Shown here in pieces: positions 1 to 7,889 of a stretch of DNA of 64,000 nt. The notes beneath the pieces are model-generated. The model was not told the DNA's origin and made no database searches. It saw only the letters and a program-made list of their open reading frames with translations. Each line of letters opens with the position of its first letter. Positions within the stretch are counted from its first letter, which is position 1. The position numbers were made by a program, and so were the translations under genes. Origin of the DNA: Neobacillus sp. YX16 (GTDB taxonomy: Bacteria; Bacillota; Bacilli; Bacillales; Cytobacillaceae); the NCBI RefSeq assembly GCF_030123505.1, contig NZ_CP126115.1, positions 2,556,001-2,620,000 of the forward strand, given 5' to 3'.

Positions 1-289
1 AGAAGAAGGTAATCATCGCTTTTTGTTTGCCGATACGCATCGCATGAATCCCAAGTCCAACAGTAAAACTACTAGTTAAGAGTAGGATTGTTTCAAAAAG
101 AACGGGAGTAATTTGGAAAATCTCTGCTCCAGTTGGTCCGCTTCCCGTTCTATTCTCTAAAGTGAAATAGGTGGCGAAAAGGGTAGCGAAAAGCATAATT
201 TCGGCACCAAGAAAGATCCAAAATCCTAAGATTTTTAAACTGTTTTCTTCGGTACTATATTCTAATGGAAGCGAGTTATCTATTTTCAT
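1..289 (-). CDS. qoxC: Quinol oxidase aa3 subunit III, N-terminal part (cut by window edge)
   Basis: Subunit III of the cytochrome aa3 menaquinol oxidase, a heme-copper oxidase subunit with no redox centres. Only the first 96 codons lie in the window; the rest runs off the left edge. The reading starts MKIDNSLPLEYSTEEN and continues into a membrane helix (ILGFWIFLGAEIMLFATLF), typical of the COX3 family. The ATG follows a GAGGTG ribosome binding site that lies inside the end of qoxB, and the qoxB stop is only 3 bp upstream, so the two are translationally coupled. Identification rests on family recognition and on gene order qoxA-qoxB-qoxC. Confidence 0.9.
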   Translation of the reverse strand, partial: MKIDNSLPLEYSTEENSLKILGFWIFLGAEIMLFATLFATYFTLENRTGSGPTGAEIFQITPVLFETILLLTSSFTVGLGIHAMRIGKQKAMITFF

Positions 290-292
290 CTT

Positions 293-2236
293 TTATGCAC
301 CTCGCAAGTTTGTTTCTGTTTCTTCAATTTCTTTAACAGAGATATAACGGCCATGGTCTTGTTCAAATGACCTAAGAGCCATACATCCGAAAATTCCTAG
401 AGTAGTAACGACGACAGGAATCCACAAACTGAAAATAAAGGAGAATCCCCAAACAAAGAAGATACAGCTCATAATGAATGGGATACCGCTATTATTTGGC
501 ATATGAATTTTCTCGTATTCACCTTTAAATAGGACATGACCATTTTTCTTTGCATCCCATAATGCCTCATTGGAACGTACATCTGGTAAAATAGCAAAAT
601 TATATTCTGGCACTGGTGTATGTGTCGACCATTCTAGTGTACGCGCATCCCAAGGATCATTACTGATATCTCTTGATTCATAACGAGTACTATAGTAGAT
701 ATTGTAAACAATTAACACAAAACTAATAGCCATTATTGCAGCACCAACAAACGAAACCATATTCATTGGTCCAAATCCAGCAGATTCAGAATATGTGTAC
801 ATCCTGCGTGCCTGGCCATCTAAACCTGAAATATACATCGGCATGAATGCCAAGATAAAGCCAATAGACATTAACCAAGCCGTCCATTTTCCAATTCTTT
901 CATTTAACATGAAACCAAACATCTTTGGCCAATAATAATGCAGTCCTGCAAGCATTGCATAGACGACACCAGGAATAATAACATTGTGGAAATGCGCCAC
1001 TAAGAACATCGTATTATGATATTGATAGTCTGCTGCAGACATTGCAAGCATTACTCCGGTTACTCCGCCAAGTGTAAAAAGCGGAATGAAAAGCATGCTA
1101 TAAAGCATTGGTGTGGTAAAAACTATTTTTCCTTTTCTCAGCGTGAGCAGCCAGTTAAAAATCTTAACTCCTGTCGGAACGGCAATCGCCATGGTTGTTA
1201 TCGAGAAGATACTGTTTGTTAAGGCACCTTGCCCCATGGTAAAGAAATGATGTGCCCATACTAAGAAGGATAGAAGGGAGATAATAACCATCGACCCAAC
1301 CATAGATGTATAGCCGTATAGGTTCCGACGTGCAAAGGTTGAGATTATCTCACTATAAATACCGAAAGCTGGCAGGATTAAGATATATACTTCAGGGTGA
1401 CCCCAAACCCAGAATATGTTGGCCCAAAGCATATCCATACCGCCATTATCCATGGTAAAGAAATTAGTTCCAAATTGACGATCAAGCGTTCCCATAGCAA
1501 GTAACACAGCTAAAACTGGGAATGCGAAAACGATGATAACGTTCGCGATTAAAGCAGACCAAGTAAACATTGGCATTTTCATTAATGTCATACCAGGTGC
1601 TCTCATTTTAAGAATCGTAGTGATAAAGTTAATACCTGTCATTAATGTACCAATACCTGCAATTTGAATCGCAATCATATAATAATTGGTACCGACAGAT
1701 TCACTAAATTCGTTGCCTGCAAGCGGGAAATAAGATGTCCAGCCTGCGTCAGGTGAGCCTCCAACAACGAATGAAATGTTGAACAGCATTGCACCCATAA
1801 AAAATAACCAGAAGCTTAATGCATTCAAACGTGGAAATGCAACATCACGTGCTCCAATTTGTAGTGGAACAACAAAGTTCATAAAGAACATGATGAAGGG
1901 CATTGCCATAAAGAGGATCATTACAATCCCATGTGTGGTGAAAATCTCGTTATAATGCTGTGCATCAAGCAGAGTGTTTTCTGGTACTGCCAGCTGGGCA
2001 CGCATCATGATGGCATCAACTCCGCCACGGAAAAGCATCAACAGGGCAGATAATAAATACATAATACCAATTCGCTTGTGGTCAACAGTTGTTAACCATT
2101 CACGCCATAGGTAGCCCCATTTTTTAAAATAAGTTAATCCAGCAATAACGGCAATGAGTGTAAGGCCAATTGCAGCCATCGAAGCATAAATCGCAATACT
2201 TGGATGTGGAACGGCAAATCGATTAAAGAAATCCAT
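293..2236 (-). CDS. qoxB: Quinol oxidase aa3 subunit I
   Basis: Catalytic subunit of the proton-pumping menaquinol:O2 oxidoreductase in the cytoplasmic membrane; it binds heme a, heme a3 and CuB. At 647 residues it matches the Bacillus QoxB length (about 649). Visible signatures are HPEVYIL (CuB histidine and the cross-linked tyrosine), WAHHFFTMG (two CuB histidines) and VAHFHNVI (histidines for heme a3 and heme a). Many hydrophobic helices run through the whole length. A strong AAAGGAGAT site precedes the ATG. It sits between qoxA (38 bp upstream) and qoxC, so it is the middle gene of one operon. Certain at family level. Confidence 0.96.
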   Translation of the reverse strand: MDFFNRFAVPHPSIAIYASMAAIGLTLIAVIAGLTYFKKWGYLWREWLTTVDHKRIGIMYLLSALLMLFRGGVDAIMMRAQLAVPENTLLDAQHYNEIFTTHGIVMILFMAMPFIMFFMNFVVPLQIGARDVAFPRLNALSFWLFFMGAMLFNISFVVGGSPDAGWTSYFPLAGNEFSESVGTNYYMIAIQIAGIGTLMTGINFITTILKMRAPGMTLMKMPMFTWSALIANVIIVFAFPVLAVLLAMGTLDRQFGTNFFTMDNGGMDMLWANIFWVWGHPEVYILILPAFGIYSEIISTFARRNLYGYTSMVGSMVIISLLSFLVWAHHFFTMGQGALTNSIFSITTMAIAVPTGVKIFNWLLTLRKGKIVFTTPMLYSMLFIPLFTLGGVTGVMLAMSAADYQYHNTMFLVAHFHNVIIPGVVYAMLAGLHYYWPKMFGFMLNERIGKWTAWLMSIGFILAFMPMYISGLDGQARRMYTYSESAGFGPMNMVSFVGAAIMAISFVLIVYNIYYSTRYESRDISNDPWDARTLEWSTHTPVPEYNFAILPDVRSNEALWDAKKNGHVLFKGEYEKIHMPNNSGIPFIMSCIFFVWGFSFIFSLWIPVVVTTLGIFGCMALRSFEQDHGRYISVKEIEETETNLRGA

Positions 2237-2274
2237 TTATAATATCTCCTTTCAAGGGAAGATTACTTTTTATT

Positions 2275-3192
2275 TTAATGACCCGCACTTTCATGGCCAT
2301 CATGGGAATCTGTGTGAGATTCAGTTTCAGGTGTTTCTGTTGATTCTTCGGAATGATTATGACCTGTTGGCGGCGGTGAAAATTCTAAGTGAGTCCCAGT
2401 GTACGTTTGTTGCCCAAGATGACCAGGTTCTAATAATTCCTCGAATTTTTTCTCCGTAATCGGTTTTGCAGTTTCTTTAACTTCTTTTACCCAATCGTCA
2501 AATTCATCTTGAGACATGGCTGTCACATTGAAGGTGTTTTCAGCAAATCCTTTACCCGAGAAGTTAGCGTTTCGTCCCATGAATTCACCAGGGACATCTG
2601 CAGCTAAGTGTAAGGTTGTAACCATGTCAGCCATTGCGTACTTTTGTCCGCCTAACTGTGGAATCCAAAAACTTGTAATCGGACCGTGAGAATAAAGTTT
2701 AAATTCAAGAGCTCTGTCTGTTGGTATATATAAGTAATTTACTGTTTCAATTCCTTCTTCTGGATAACTAAAGTGCCATTTCCAGTTAGAGGATGAAGCA
2801 TAAACCACTAATGGCTTTGTATCTTCATATCCTTTCGGTTTTGCCTCAACAATGTAGTTACTTTGAACGGATATATAAGATAGAAAAGCAACAATTAATA
2901 CTGGAATACCTACCATAATAACCTCAACCCAAAGGTTTCCTTCAATATGAGGTGGTTCATAATCTGGTCGTTGTTTAGAAGCGCGATACTTTACCAACAT
3001 GTAGACTAACATTGAGAAAACTGCAATAACAATCAAGGACATAATTCCTATCGACAATAGGATGTCACTAGCCTGCCTTTCTGCTTGAGGACCTTTAGGA
3101 TCCAAGACAAGTAATGGCTCACATCCAGCTAATACGGTGATGATTGTAAAAAACACTGAAAATAAAACCACTTTAATTCCTTTTTTGTACAT
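2275..3192 (-). CDS. qoxA: Quinol oxidase aa3 subunit II (lipoprotein)
   Basis: Subunit II of the aa3 menaquinol oxidase. The N terminus is a lipoprotein signal ending in the lipobox LAGC (Cys24), followed by two membrane helices and an extracellular cupredoxin-like domain (residues about 120-240). The Cys/His cluster that binds CuA in cytochrome c oxidases is absent, as expected for a quinol oxidase. The C-terminal 35 residues are rich in His, Glu and Ser. Length 305, against about 321 in B. subtilis. The start is set by a GAGAGGAG site 9 bp upstream. First gene of the qox operon; a Rex-like operator lies 39-56 bp upstream of the start. Confidence 0.95.
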   Translation of the reverse strand: MYKKGIKVVLFSVFFTIITVLAGCEPLLVLDPKGPQAERQASDILLSIGIMSLIVIAVFSMLVYMLVKYRASKQRPDYEPPHIEGNLWVEVIMVGIPVLIVAFLSYISVQSNYIVEAKPKGYEDTKPLVVYASSSNWKWHFSYPEEGIETVNYLYIPTDRALEFKLYSHGPITSFWIPQLGGQKYAMADMVTTLHLAADVPGEFMGRNANFSGKGFAENTFNVTAMSQDEFDDWVKEVKETAKPITEKKFEELLEPGHLGQQTYTGTHLEFSPPPTGHNHSEESTETPETESHTDSHDGHESAGH

Positions 3193-3512
3193 GTTTTTTA
3201 ACTCCTCTCATTGATTATCATTGTAGTTGTTCGTGAATTCATTCACAAACTAAGGTGGAGGTTTATATAAAATAATTACTACCTAATAATAAATACGTAA
3301 TTGGTTTCATTATCCCGTAACACAATATTAACAACATTGGTGTGATGTTTATATACGTATTTTGAAGAATTTGTGACAAATTTGTTAAGGTTTTTATTTC
3401 CTTAAATAGATATTCAGTGGGATTGTCTTCAGCCTAAGTGATAAATAATTGTCTAAATTTAGATATTAATGGGATAATGTAGATGAATACATAGGAATAG
3501 GAGAGACATATT
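3193..3512. other. Divergent intergenic region between qoxA and the HesB-like gene
   Basis: This 320-bp region separates two divergent genes. Besides the Rex-like site it holds a 7-1-7 palindrome, AATTTGTGACAAATT, at 3368-3382, and a possible minus-strand promoter overlapping it (TTGTCA, 18 bp, TATATA). Toward the HesB-like gene there is a plausible sigma-A promoter: TTGTCT at 3449-3454, an 18-bp spacer and GATAAT at 3473-3478. No coding potential is seen. Confidence 0.45.
3231..3248 (-). promoter_or_regulatory. Candidate Rex operator upstream of qoxABC
   Basis: Read on the minus strand, the site is TTGTGAATGAATTCACGA. The Gram-positive Rex consensus is TTGTGAA-N4-TTCACAA, so it matches 13 of 14 specified bases. 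Rex is an NADH-sensing repressor of respiratory and fermentative genes. The site lies between the likely promoter region and the qoxA ribosome binding site. The assignment is inferred from consensus matching only. Confidence 0.55.
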
Positions 3513-3818
3513 ATGAAAGTCAAAATCAATCGCCATGCAGCGAAAGCATTGAAAAAAATGTTGGAAGGGCCGGAAGCAGAAGGGAAATTGTTCCGTGTTT
3601 ATGTAACCAATATGCATGGTGACCATGCGCATTATGATTTAATGCTTGATACCCCAACAGAGCATGATGAAGTGGTTAAAACAGATAAGGACGTTGATTT
3701 AATACTCGATACTCGAGATGAATATCTAGATGGAGTTTGGATTCAAATGTTCCATGTTCCAAAAGAGGAATGGCTGATTACCAATCCATCAAAAGGCGGC
3801 CATCATCACCATCATTAA
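3513..3818 (+). CDS. HesB/IscA-like protein lacking cysteines, with His5 tail
   Basis: A 101-residue protein that looks like the HesB-like (iron-sulfur biosynthesis) fold of Bacillus: VKINRHAAKALKKML at the start, then LFRVYVTN and a central beta-rich part. Classic IscA/HesB proteins ligate iron or clusters through three conserved cysteines, but this protein has no cysteine at all, so a cluster-carrier role is doubtful. It ends in GGHHHHH, a natural pentahistidine that could bind metal. A GGAGAG site precedes the ATG. It is a single-gene unit with its own promoter and a strong terminator. Its function is unknown to me; the family call is by overall resemblance. Confidence 0.7.
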   Translation: MKVKINRHAAKALKKMLEGPEAEGKLFRVYVTNMHGDHAHYDLMLDTPTEHDEVVKTDKDVDLILDTRDEYLDGVWIQMFHVPKEEWLITNPSKGGHHHHH

Positions 3819-3840
3819 ATATAGAAACAATAAATGAATT

Positions 3841-3870
3841 CCACCTGACGTTATTCCAGGTGGATTTTTT
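3841..3870 (+). terminator. Rho-independent terminator after HesB-like gene
   Basis: A perfect 7-bp stem, CCACCTG/CAGGTGG, with a 10-nt loop, followed directly by six T. Confidence 0.85.
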
Positions 3871-3913
3871 GATTGTAATTTTCAAAATATTTTCATATAA
3901 TCCAATTACTTAC

Positions 3914-3951
3914 TAAAGGCTGTGTTTAAATTGGGCACCTTGAACACAGCC
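3914..3951. repeat. Inverted repeat upstream of ABC exporter
   Basis: AGGCTGTGTT and AACACAGCCT face each other across an 18-bp spacer, ending about 22 bp before the exporter start. There is no T-run on either side, so it does not look like an ordinary terminator. It could be a leader hairpin or a small dispersed element. Confidence 0.5.
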
Positions 3952-3972
3952 TAACTAAAAAGGAGATCTGCG

Positions 3973-5688
3973 ATGATTCGACGTTTCTTTTCCTATTACA
4001 AACCGCATAAAAAGCTTTTTATTCTTGATTTTAGCAGCGCGGTTGTTGTTGCGGTTTTAGAATTAGCCTTTCCGCTAGCAGTATCATGGTTTATTGATGA
4101 ATTGCTGCCGGGGGGAGATTGGCAAACCATTGTGACAGTTAGTATTGCGCTTTTGACTGTTTACGTACTTAGTACCTTCTTGCAGTTTGTTGTGAATTAT
4201 TGGGGTCATAAGCTAGGGATTAATATTGAAACAGATATGAGGCAAGAACTCTTTGAGCACGTCCAAAAACAGTCTTTCCGTTTTTTTGACAATACAAAGA
4301 CAGGACATATTATGAGTAGGATTACCAATGACCTTTTTGACCTCGGGGAACTTGCACACCATGGACCTGAAGATGTTTTCATTGCCGTGATGACGTTTAT
4401 CGGTGCATTCTGGATTATGTTGACGATAAATGTGAAACTAGCACTTGTCGCAGTTTTGATTCTCCCCTTGTTAGCATTACTAGTGGTAGTTTGTAATTTA
4501 AAGATGAATAAAGCTTGGAGCCATATGTACACTAGCATTGCAGATGTAAATGCGCGAGTGGAAGATAGTGTATCAGGAAGCCGTGTGGTTCAATCATTTA
4601 CAAATGAAGATTTTGAGATTGCAAGATTTCGAAAAAATAATCATAAATACCGAAATGCAAAACTAGTTGGATATCGCGTGATGTCTTTCAGTTTATCTGG
4701 TATTTATATGATGACCAGGTTAATTACCATTATTGTACTTGTTTATGGAGCATGGCTAAGCTTTACAGGGCATCTTTCATATGGGGAACTCGTTGGATTT
4801 GTCCTCTATGTAAATGTTCTCTTTAAACCAATTGATAAAATTAGTGCAATTATGGAATTGTATCCTAAAGGAATGGCTGGATTTAAACGTTTTATGGAAA
4901 TTATCGACTCCGAGCCAGAGGTACAAGATACGGATGATGCCATAGAAGTAGCTTCACTTAATGGTAATATTGTCTTTAAAGATGTTTCCTTTAGTTATGA
5001 CCAGCAAAAATCAGTACTAGAAGATATTAACCTAAACATCCATGCAGGTGAGACCATTGCGTTTGTTGGCCCATCAGGAGCAGGTAAAACCACAATTTGT
5101 TCATTAATCCCTAGGTTTTATGATGTGAGCAATGGCAGTATTATGATTGATGGATTCGATATCCGTAATATGACAAAAAAATCACTCCGCTCTCAAATCG
5201 GAATTGTTCAACAAGATGTCTTTCTATTTACGGGAACTATTCGAGAAAATATCGCATATGGAAAACGGAATGCTTCAGATGAGGAAATAATAGTGGCTGC
5301 AAAACGTGCGCATCTTGAGAAATTTATTCAATTACTGCCTGATGGTTATGAAACAGAAATTGGTGAAAGGGGATTAAAACTATCCGGCGGTCAAAAGCAA
5401 AGATTAGCGATTGCAAGGATGTTTTTGAAAAATCCACCTATATTAATTTTAGATGAGGCTACATCTGCACTCGATACTGAAACAGAAATGGTCATCCAAG
5501 AAGCTTTAAACGAACTTGCAAAAAACCGAACAACACTGATTATTGCTCATAGACTTGCAACCATTCGGAATGCAGACCGAATTATTGTCGTGACGGAAGA
5601 AGGAATTGCCGAGGAAGGCGGTCATGATGAGTTAATTGAACAAGGTGGTATTTTTGCAAATCTTCATCGTGTCCAATACCAGCAATAA
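3973..5688 (+). CDS. ABC exporter, fused membrane and ATPase domains (MsbA/BmrA type)
   Basis: A 571-residue half-transporter that works as a dimer in the cytoplasmic membrane. Residues 1-310 form a six-helix type I exporter domain. Residues about 330-570 form the ATPase with Walker A GPSGAGKTT, signature LSGGQKQR, Walker B ILILDEATSALD and the switch histidine in IIAHRL. Export of lipids, drugs or peptides is typical for the family; the substrate cannot be told here. The ATG has an AAGGAG site. It stands alone between hairpins and resembles the unlinked Bacillus multidrug-type exporters. Confidence 0.88.
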   Translation: MIRRFFSYYKPHKKLFILDFSSAVVVAVLELAFPLAVSWFIDELLPGGDWQTIVTVSIALLTVYVLSTFLQFVVNYWGHKLGINIETDMRQELFEHVQKQSFRFFDNTKTGHIMSRITNDLFDLGELAHHGPEDVFIAVMTFIGAFWIMLTINVKLALVAVLILPLLALLVVVCNLKMNKAWSHMYTSIADVNARVEDSVSGSRVVQSFTNEDFEIARFRKNNHKYRNAKLVGYRVMSFSLSGIYMMTRLITIIVLVYGAWLSFTGHLSYGELVGFVLYVNVLFKPIDKISAIMELYPKGMAGFKRFMEIIDSEPEVQDTDDAIEVASLNGNIVFKDVSFSYDQQKSVLEDINLNIHAGETIAFVGPSGAGKTTICSLIPRFYDVSNGSIMIDGFDIRNMTKKSLRSQIGIVQQDVFLFTGTIRENIAYGKRNASDEEIIVAAKRAHLEKFIQLLPDGYETEIGERGLKLSGGQKQRLAIARMFLKNPPILILDEATSALDTETEMVIQEALNELAKNRTTLIIAHRLATIRNADRIIVVTEEGIAEEGGHDELIEQGGIFANLHRVQYQQ

Positions 5689-5695
5689 CTTTCTT

Positions 5696-5734
5696 GGGAA
5701 AATCTCTACGAAGTAAGTGGGGATTTTTCCTATT
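5696..5734 (+). terminator. Probable terminator after ABC exporter
   Basis: GGAAAATC faces GATTTTTCC (one bulge) across a short loop, starting 8 bp after the stop codon and followed by a T-rich stretch. Confidence 0.55.
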
Positions 5735-5788
5735 TTGTGAGAAAATGGATAGTCTATTAAGGTAATGGTTTTAAAGGAGTGATTATTA

Positions 5789-6538
5789 ATGGAAAATTAT
5801 AAAAGTGATAATGAGATAAAATTAATTGCACTTGATATGGATGGTACACTGCTTAATGATGAACACGAAATTTCAGAGGCAAACCGACAGGCGATTTCGG
5901 AAGTACAAGAAAAAGGAATTCATGTAGTCCTCAGTACTGGCCGATCTTTAAGAAAATGCGAAAAACATGCGGATTCACTTGCGTTGTCCTCTTATTTAGT
6001 AACCGTAAACGGCAGTGAAATCTGGGATGATAAAAGAGGTTTAGTGGAGAGAAATCTTTTGAAAACAGAGTCCATTCAATGGATGCTAGAGCTTACTGAT
6101 AAGCATAAGATAAGATTTTGGGCGATAAACACAAATCGAAACTGGTTTGACGAAATGCCGGAGGATATTCATGCGGAGGAATGGTTGAAATTCGGGTTTA
6201 ACATAAAAGATGTACCAACAAGGGATAAAATTCTTAAAGAGCTAGAAGCAAGAGGAGAGTTTGAATTAAGTAACTCGACTCCAACAAATATCGAAGTAAA
6301 CCCAGTTGGGATTAATAAGGCAAAAGGGCTGGCTTTAGTCTGTGAGCGCCTTGGAATTCATATGAAGAATGTTATGGCCGTAGGTGACAGTCTAAATGAT
6401 TTAGCAATGATTGAAGAGGCTGGCTTAGGTATTGCAATGGGAAATGCTCAGGAAATGGTAAAACAAGCAGCATCTTGGGTCACCACAACCAATAATGAAG
6501 ATGGTGTCGCTGTGGCAATCCGTAAATGGGTGCTTTAG
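5789..6538 (+). CDS. HAD-superfamily phosphatase, Cof type (IIB)
   Basis: A 249-residue soluble phosphohydrolase of the Cof/IIB subgroup, which usually acts on sugar phosphates or flavin and pyridoxal phosphates. Motif I is LDMDGTLL (nucleophile Asp16, acid/base Asp18), motif II is STGRS, motif III the Lys in NKAKGLAL, and motif IV is GDSLNDLAM. The cap domain lies between motifs II and III. The start follows AAAGGAGTG at good spacing. No operon partner; the true substrate cannot be predicted from sequence. Confidence 0.88.
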   Translation: MENYKSDNEIKLIALDMDGTLLNDEHEISEANRQAISEVQEKGIHVVLSTGRSLRKCEKHADSLALSSYLVTVNGSEIWDDKRGLVERNLLKTESIQWMLELTDKHKIRFWAINTNRNWFDEMPEDIHAEEWLKFGFNIKDVPTRDKILKELEARGEFELSNSTPTNIEVNPVGINKAKGLALVCERLGIHMKNVMAVGDSLNDLAMIEEAGLGIAMGNAQEMVKQAASWVTTTNNEDGVAVAIRKWVL

Positions 6539-6622
6539 TACTATCATTTACGGACATATAAACATTATACTGAAAAGAAATTTTTATTTTCATGAATTAA
6601 AATTGACTCTTTTGAGAAATAC

Positions 6623-6668
6623 TTATAACCAAGAGAAATTGTTTAAAAACAATTTCTCTTGGTTATAA
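6623..6668. repeat. 22-bp perfect inverted repeat upstream of csp
   Basis: Two perfectly complementary 22-bp arms (6623-6644 and 6647-6668) are separated by only 2 bp. The left arm begins TTATAACCAAGAG. The right arm contains a TATAAT at 6664-6669, and a TTGACT lies upstream at 6603. It sits 63 bp before the cold-shock start codon. It could end transcription of the HAD gene in both directions or fold at the 5' end of the csp mRNA. Confidence 0.8.
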
Positions 6669-6730
6669 TAATCTGGCAAGACTATATTGCAATTTCATGT
6701 AATTGTTACATGCTAGGAGGAGCTACAAAG

Positions 6731-6931
6731 ATGGAACATGGTAAAGTAAAATGGTTTAACGGTGAAAAAGGCTTTGGATTTATTGAGCGTGACGGAGGAG
6801 ACGACGTATTCGTTCATTTCTCTGCAATTCAAGGCGAAGGCTACAAAACGTTAGATGAAGGTCAAGAAGTAACGTTTGAAATCGAAAATGGACAACGTGG
6901 TCCACAAGCGGTTAACGTTCGTAAAGCATAA
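6731..6931 (+). CDS. Cold-shock protein, CspA/CspB family
   Basis: A 66-residue single cold-shock domain that binds single-stranded RNA and DNA and acts as an RNA chaperone. It has RNP-1 (KGFGFI) and RNP-2 (VFVHF) and the usual full length. The start is the ATG at 6731 behind AGGAGG (6715-6720); upstream in-frame codons would add about 24 residues foreign to the family. The mRNA leader is structured (22-bp inverted repeat), in keeping with post-transcriptional control known for csp genes. The ATGGAACATGGTAAAG beginning is typical of Bacillus Csp proteins; which paralogue it is cannot be decided. Confidence 0.95.
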   Translation: MEHGKVKWFNGEKGFGFIERDGGDDVFVHFSAIQGEGYKTLDEGQEVTFEIENGQRGPQAVNVRKA

Positions 6932-6950
6932 TTAACCTTCTAACTCAAAA

Positions 6951-6979
6951 ACAGACTCCAATTGTGAGTCTGTTTTTTT
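6951..6979 (+). terminator. Terminator after csp
   Basis: An 8-bp perfect stem ACAGACTC/GAGTCTGT with a 7-nt loop, followed by seven T. Confidence 0.88.
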
Positions 6980-7009
6980 ATTGTGCTGTGAGAGATTTTT
7001 TATTATGTA

Positions 7010-7113
7010 ATGAGAGCCCGGAAGCCGTTCAAAAAAGGGAATACGGTCACTCATAAAGGTGATGAGAGCCCGAGAACGGCAAAAAGAAGAAAGAGAGATC
7101 ACTCATAGAAGAG
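7010..7113. repeat. Two tandem copies of a 52-bp intergenic repeat
   Basis: Both units begin ATGAGAGCCCG (7010 and 7062), contain TCACTCATA near their end, and are exactly 52 bp long; their middles have diverged. The unit structure resembles, in the opposite orientation, the four-copy 52-bp repeat at 43844-44051. It fills most of the 304-bp gap between csp and ywbE, in which I see no gene. Confidence 0.75.
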
Positions 7114-7235
7114 AGGCCTTTATAATAAAAAAACCTCTACAATAAGTAGAGGTTCATTATGTGATAAGTAAAATGGTTATTTATAGTATGGGGTTAATTT
7201 AGAAATTCATACATAAGGGTAGTTCATTTTACCTA

Positions 7236-7442
7236 TTAGGTAGACTTTGAATTCAATATTTCCTGCACTCTGCCAACCTGTCCATCCGTTAACCTAACTT
7301 TTATCCCATGGGGATGAGAGCTGGAATTTGTTAAAATATCCTTCACTACACCCCTCGTAAGTTTACCGGTTCTTTGATCAGCCTTAAGTACAATATTTAC
7401 CTCGATACCAGCAGTGATGTCTTTTCTATTTTGTCCGTTCAT
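7236..7442 (-). CDS. ywbE: YwbE-family protein (DUF2196)
   Basis: A 68-residue small protein of the YwbE family, whose role is unknown. The family features are visible: RKDITAGIEVNIVLKADQRTG near the N terminus and HPHGIKVRLTDGQVGRVQ in the middle, with several KOW-like Gly and Val positions suggesting a small beta-barrel, possibly RNA-binding. Its ATG overlaps the stop of the upstream small gene by one base (TAATG), so it is translationally coupled. No ribosome binding site of its own is obvious. Confidence 0.85.
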   Translation of the reverse strand: MNGQNRKDITAGIEVNIVLKADQRTGKLTRGVVKDILTNSSSHPHGIKVRLTDGQVGRVQEILNSKST

Positions 7443-7645
7443 TAAACACCCATTTTTCTACGAGTATTACTTACTTTTTTCGTTTGTTGACTTTTCATTT
7501 TCTGGCTATTTTGAAGACCGCCTTGGCTGTTATTCGCTGCTGCAGCTTTGTTCTTCTTATTGGCTAACTGCTGCTTCATAGCTTCCTGCAAACTCATTTT
7601 CTTTTTTGGTTCTTCATTTTGATTTGTTTGATTGTTTTCTGACAT
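7442..7645 (-). CDS. Small basic hypothetical protein upstream of ywbE
   Basis: A 67-residue, highly polar, probably disordered protein rich in Gln, Asn and Lys. An acidic N terminus is followed by MSLQEAMKQQLANKKN (a likely short helix) and a basic tail ending NTRRKMGV. I do not recognise a function. It has a GGAGGA-type site ahead of the ATG and overlaps ywbE by one base, so the two are co-translated. The basic tail would suit nucleic-acid or ribosome association, but this is a guess. Confidence 0.65.
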   Translation of the reverse strand: MSENNQTNQNEEPKKKMSLQEAMKQQLANKKNKAAAANNSQGGLQNSQKMKSQQTKKVSNTRRKMGV

Positions 7646-7804
7646 TAGAAAATCCTCCTGAAAAAATATGAACTAGATACTTACAGTATAAGCTATTTTT
7701 TCTTAAATTAACAATTTAATGAGAGAAAGAAACTCTGGCGGAATACACAGAATATTCTTTTCTTTAAATTGTTTCGTAAGTTTGTTGATTAAATAAAAGC
7801 TATT

Positions 7805-7819
7805 TTATAATCATTATAA
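7805..7819 (+). promoter_or_regulatory. PerR box upstream of katA
   Basis: TTATAATCATTATAA matches the Bacillus PerR consensus TTATAATnATTATAA at every position. It lies 7 bp before the -35 element of the katA promoter. PerR is a metal-dependent peroxide-sensing repressor, so katA should be induced by peroxide. Confidence 0.88.
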
Positions 7820-7826
7820 TTTAGTA

Positions 7827-7854
7827 TTGATTTTTATAAAATTTTAATTATAAT
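7827..7854 (+). promoter_or_regulatory. katA sigma-A promoter
   Basis: TTGATT at 7827-7832, a 16-bp spacer and a perfect TATAAT at 7849-7854, 36 bp before the catalase start codon. Confidence 0.75.
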
Positions 7855-7889
7855 GTAGTTAGTAATTAAATAGTTTACGAGGTGATTAA

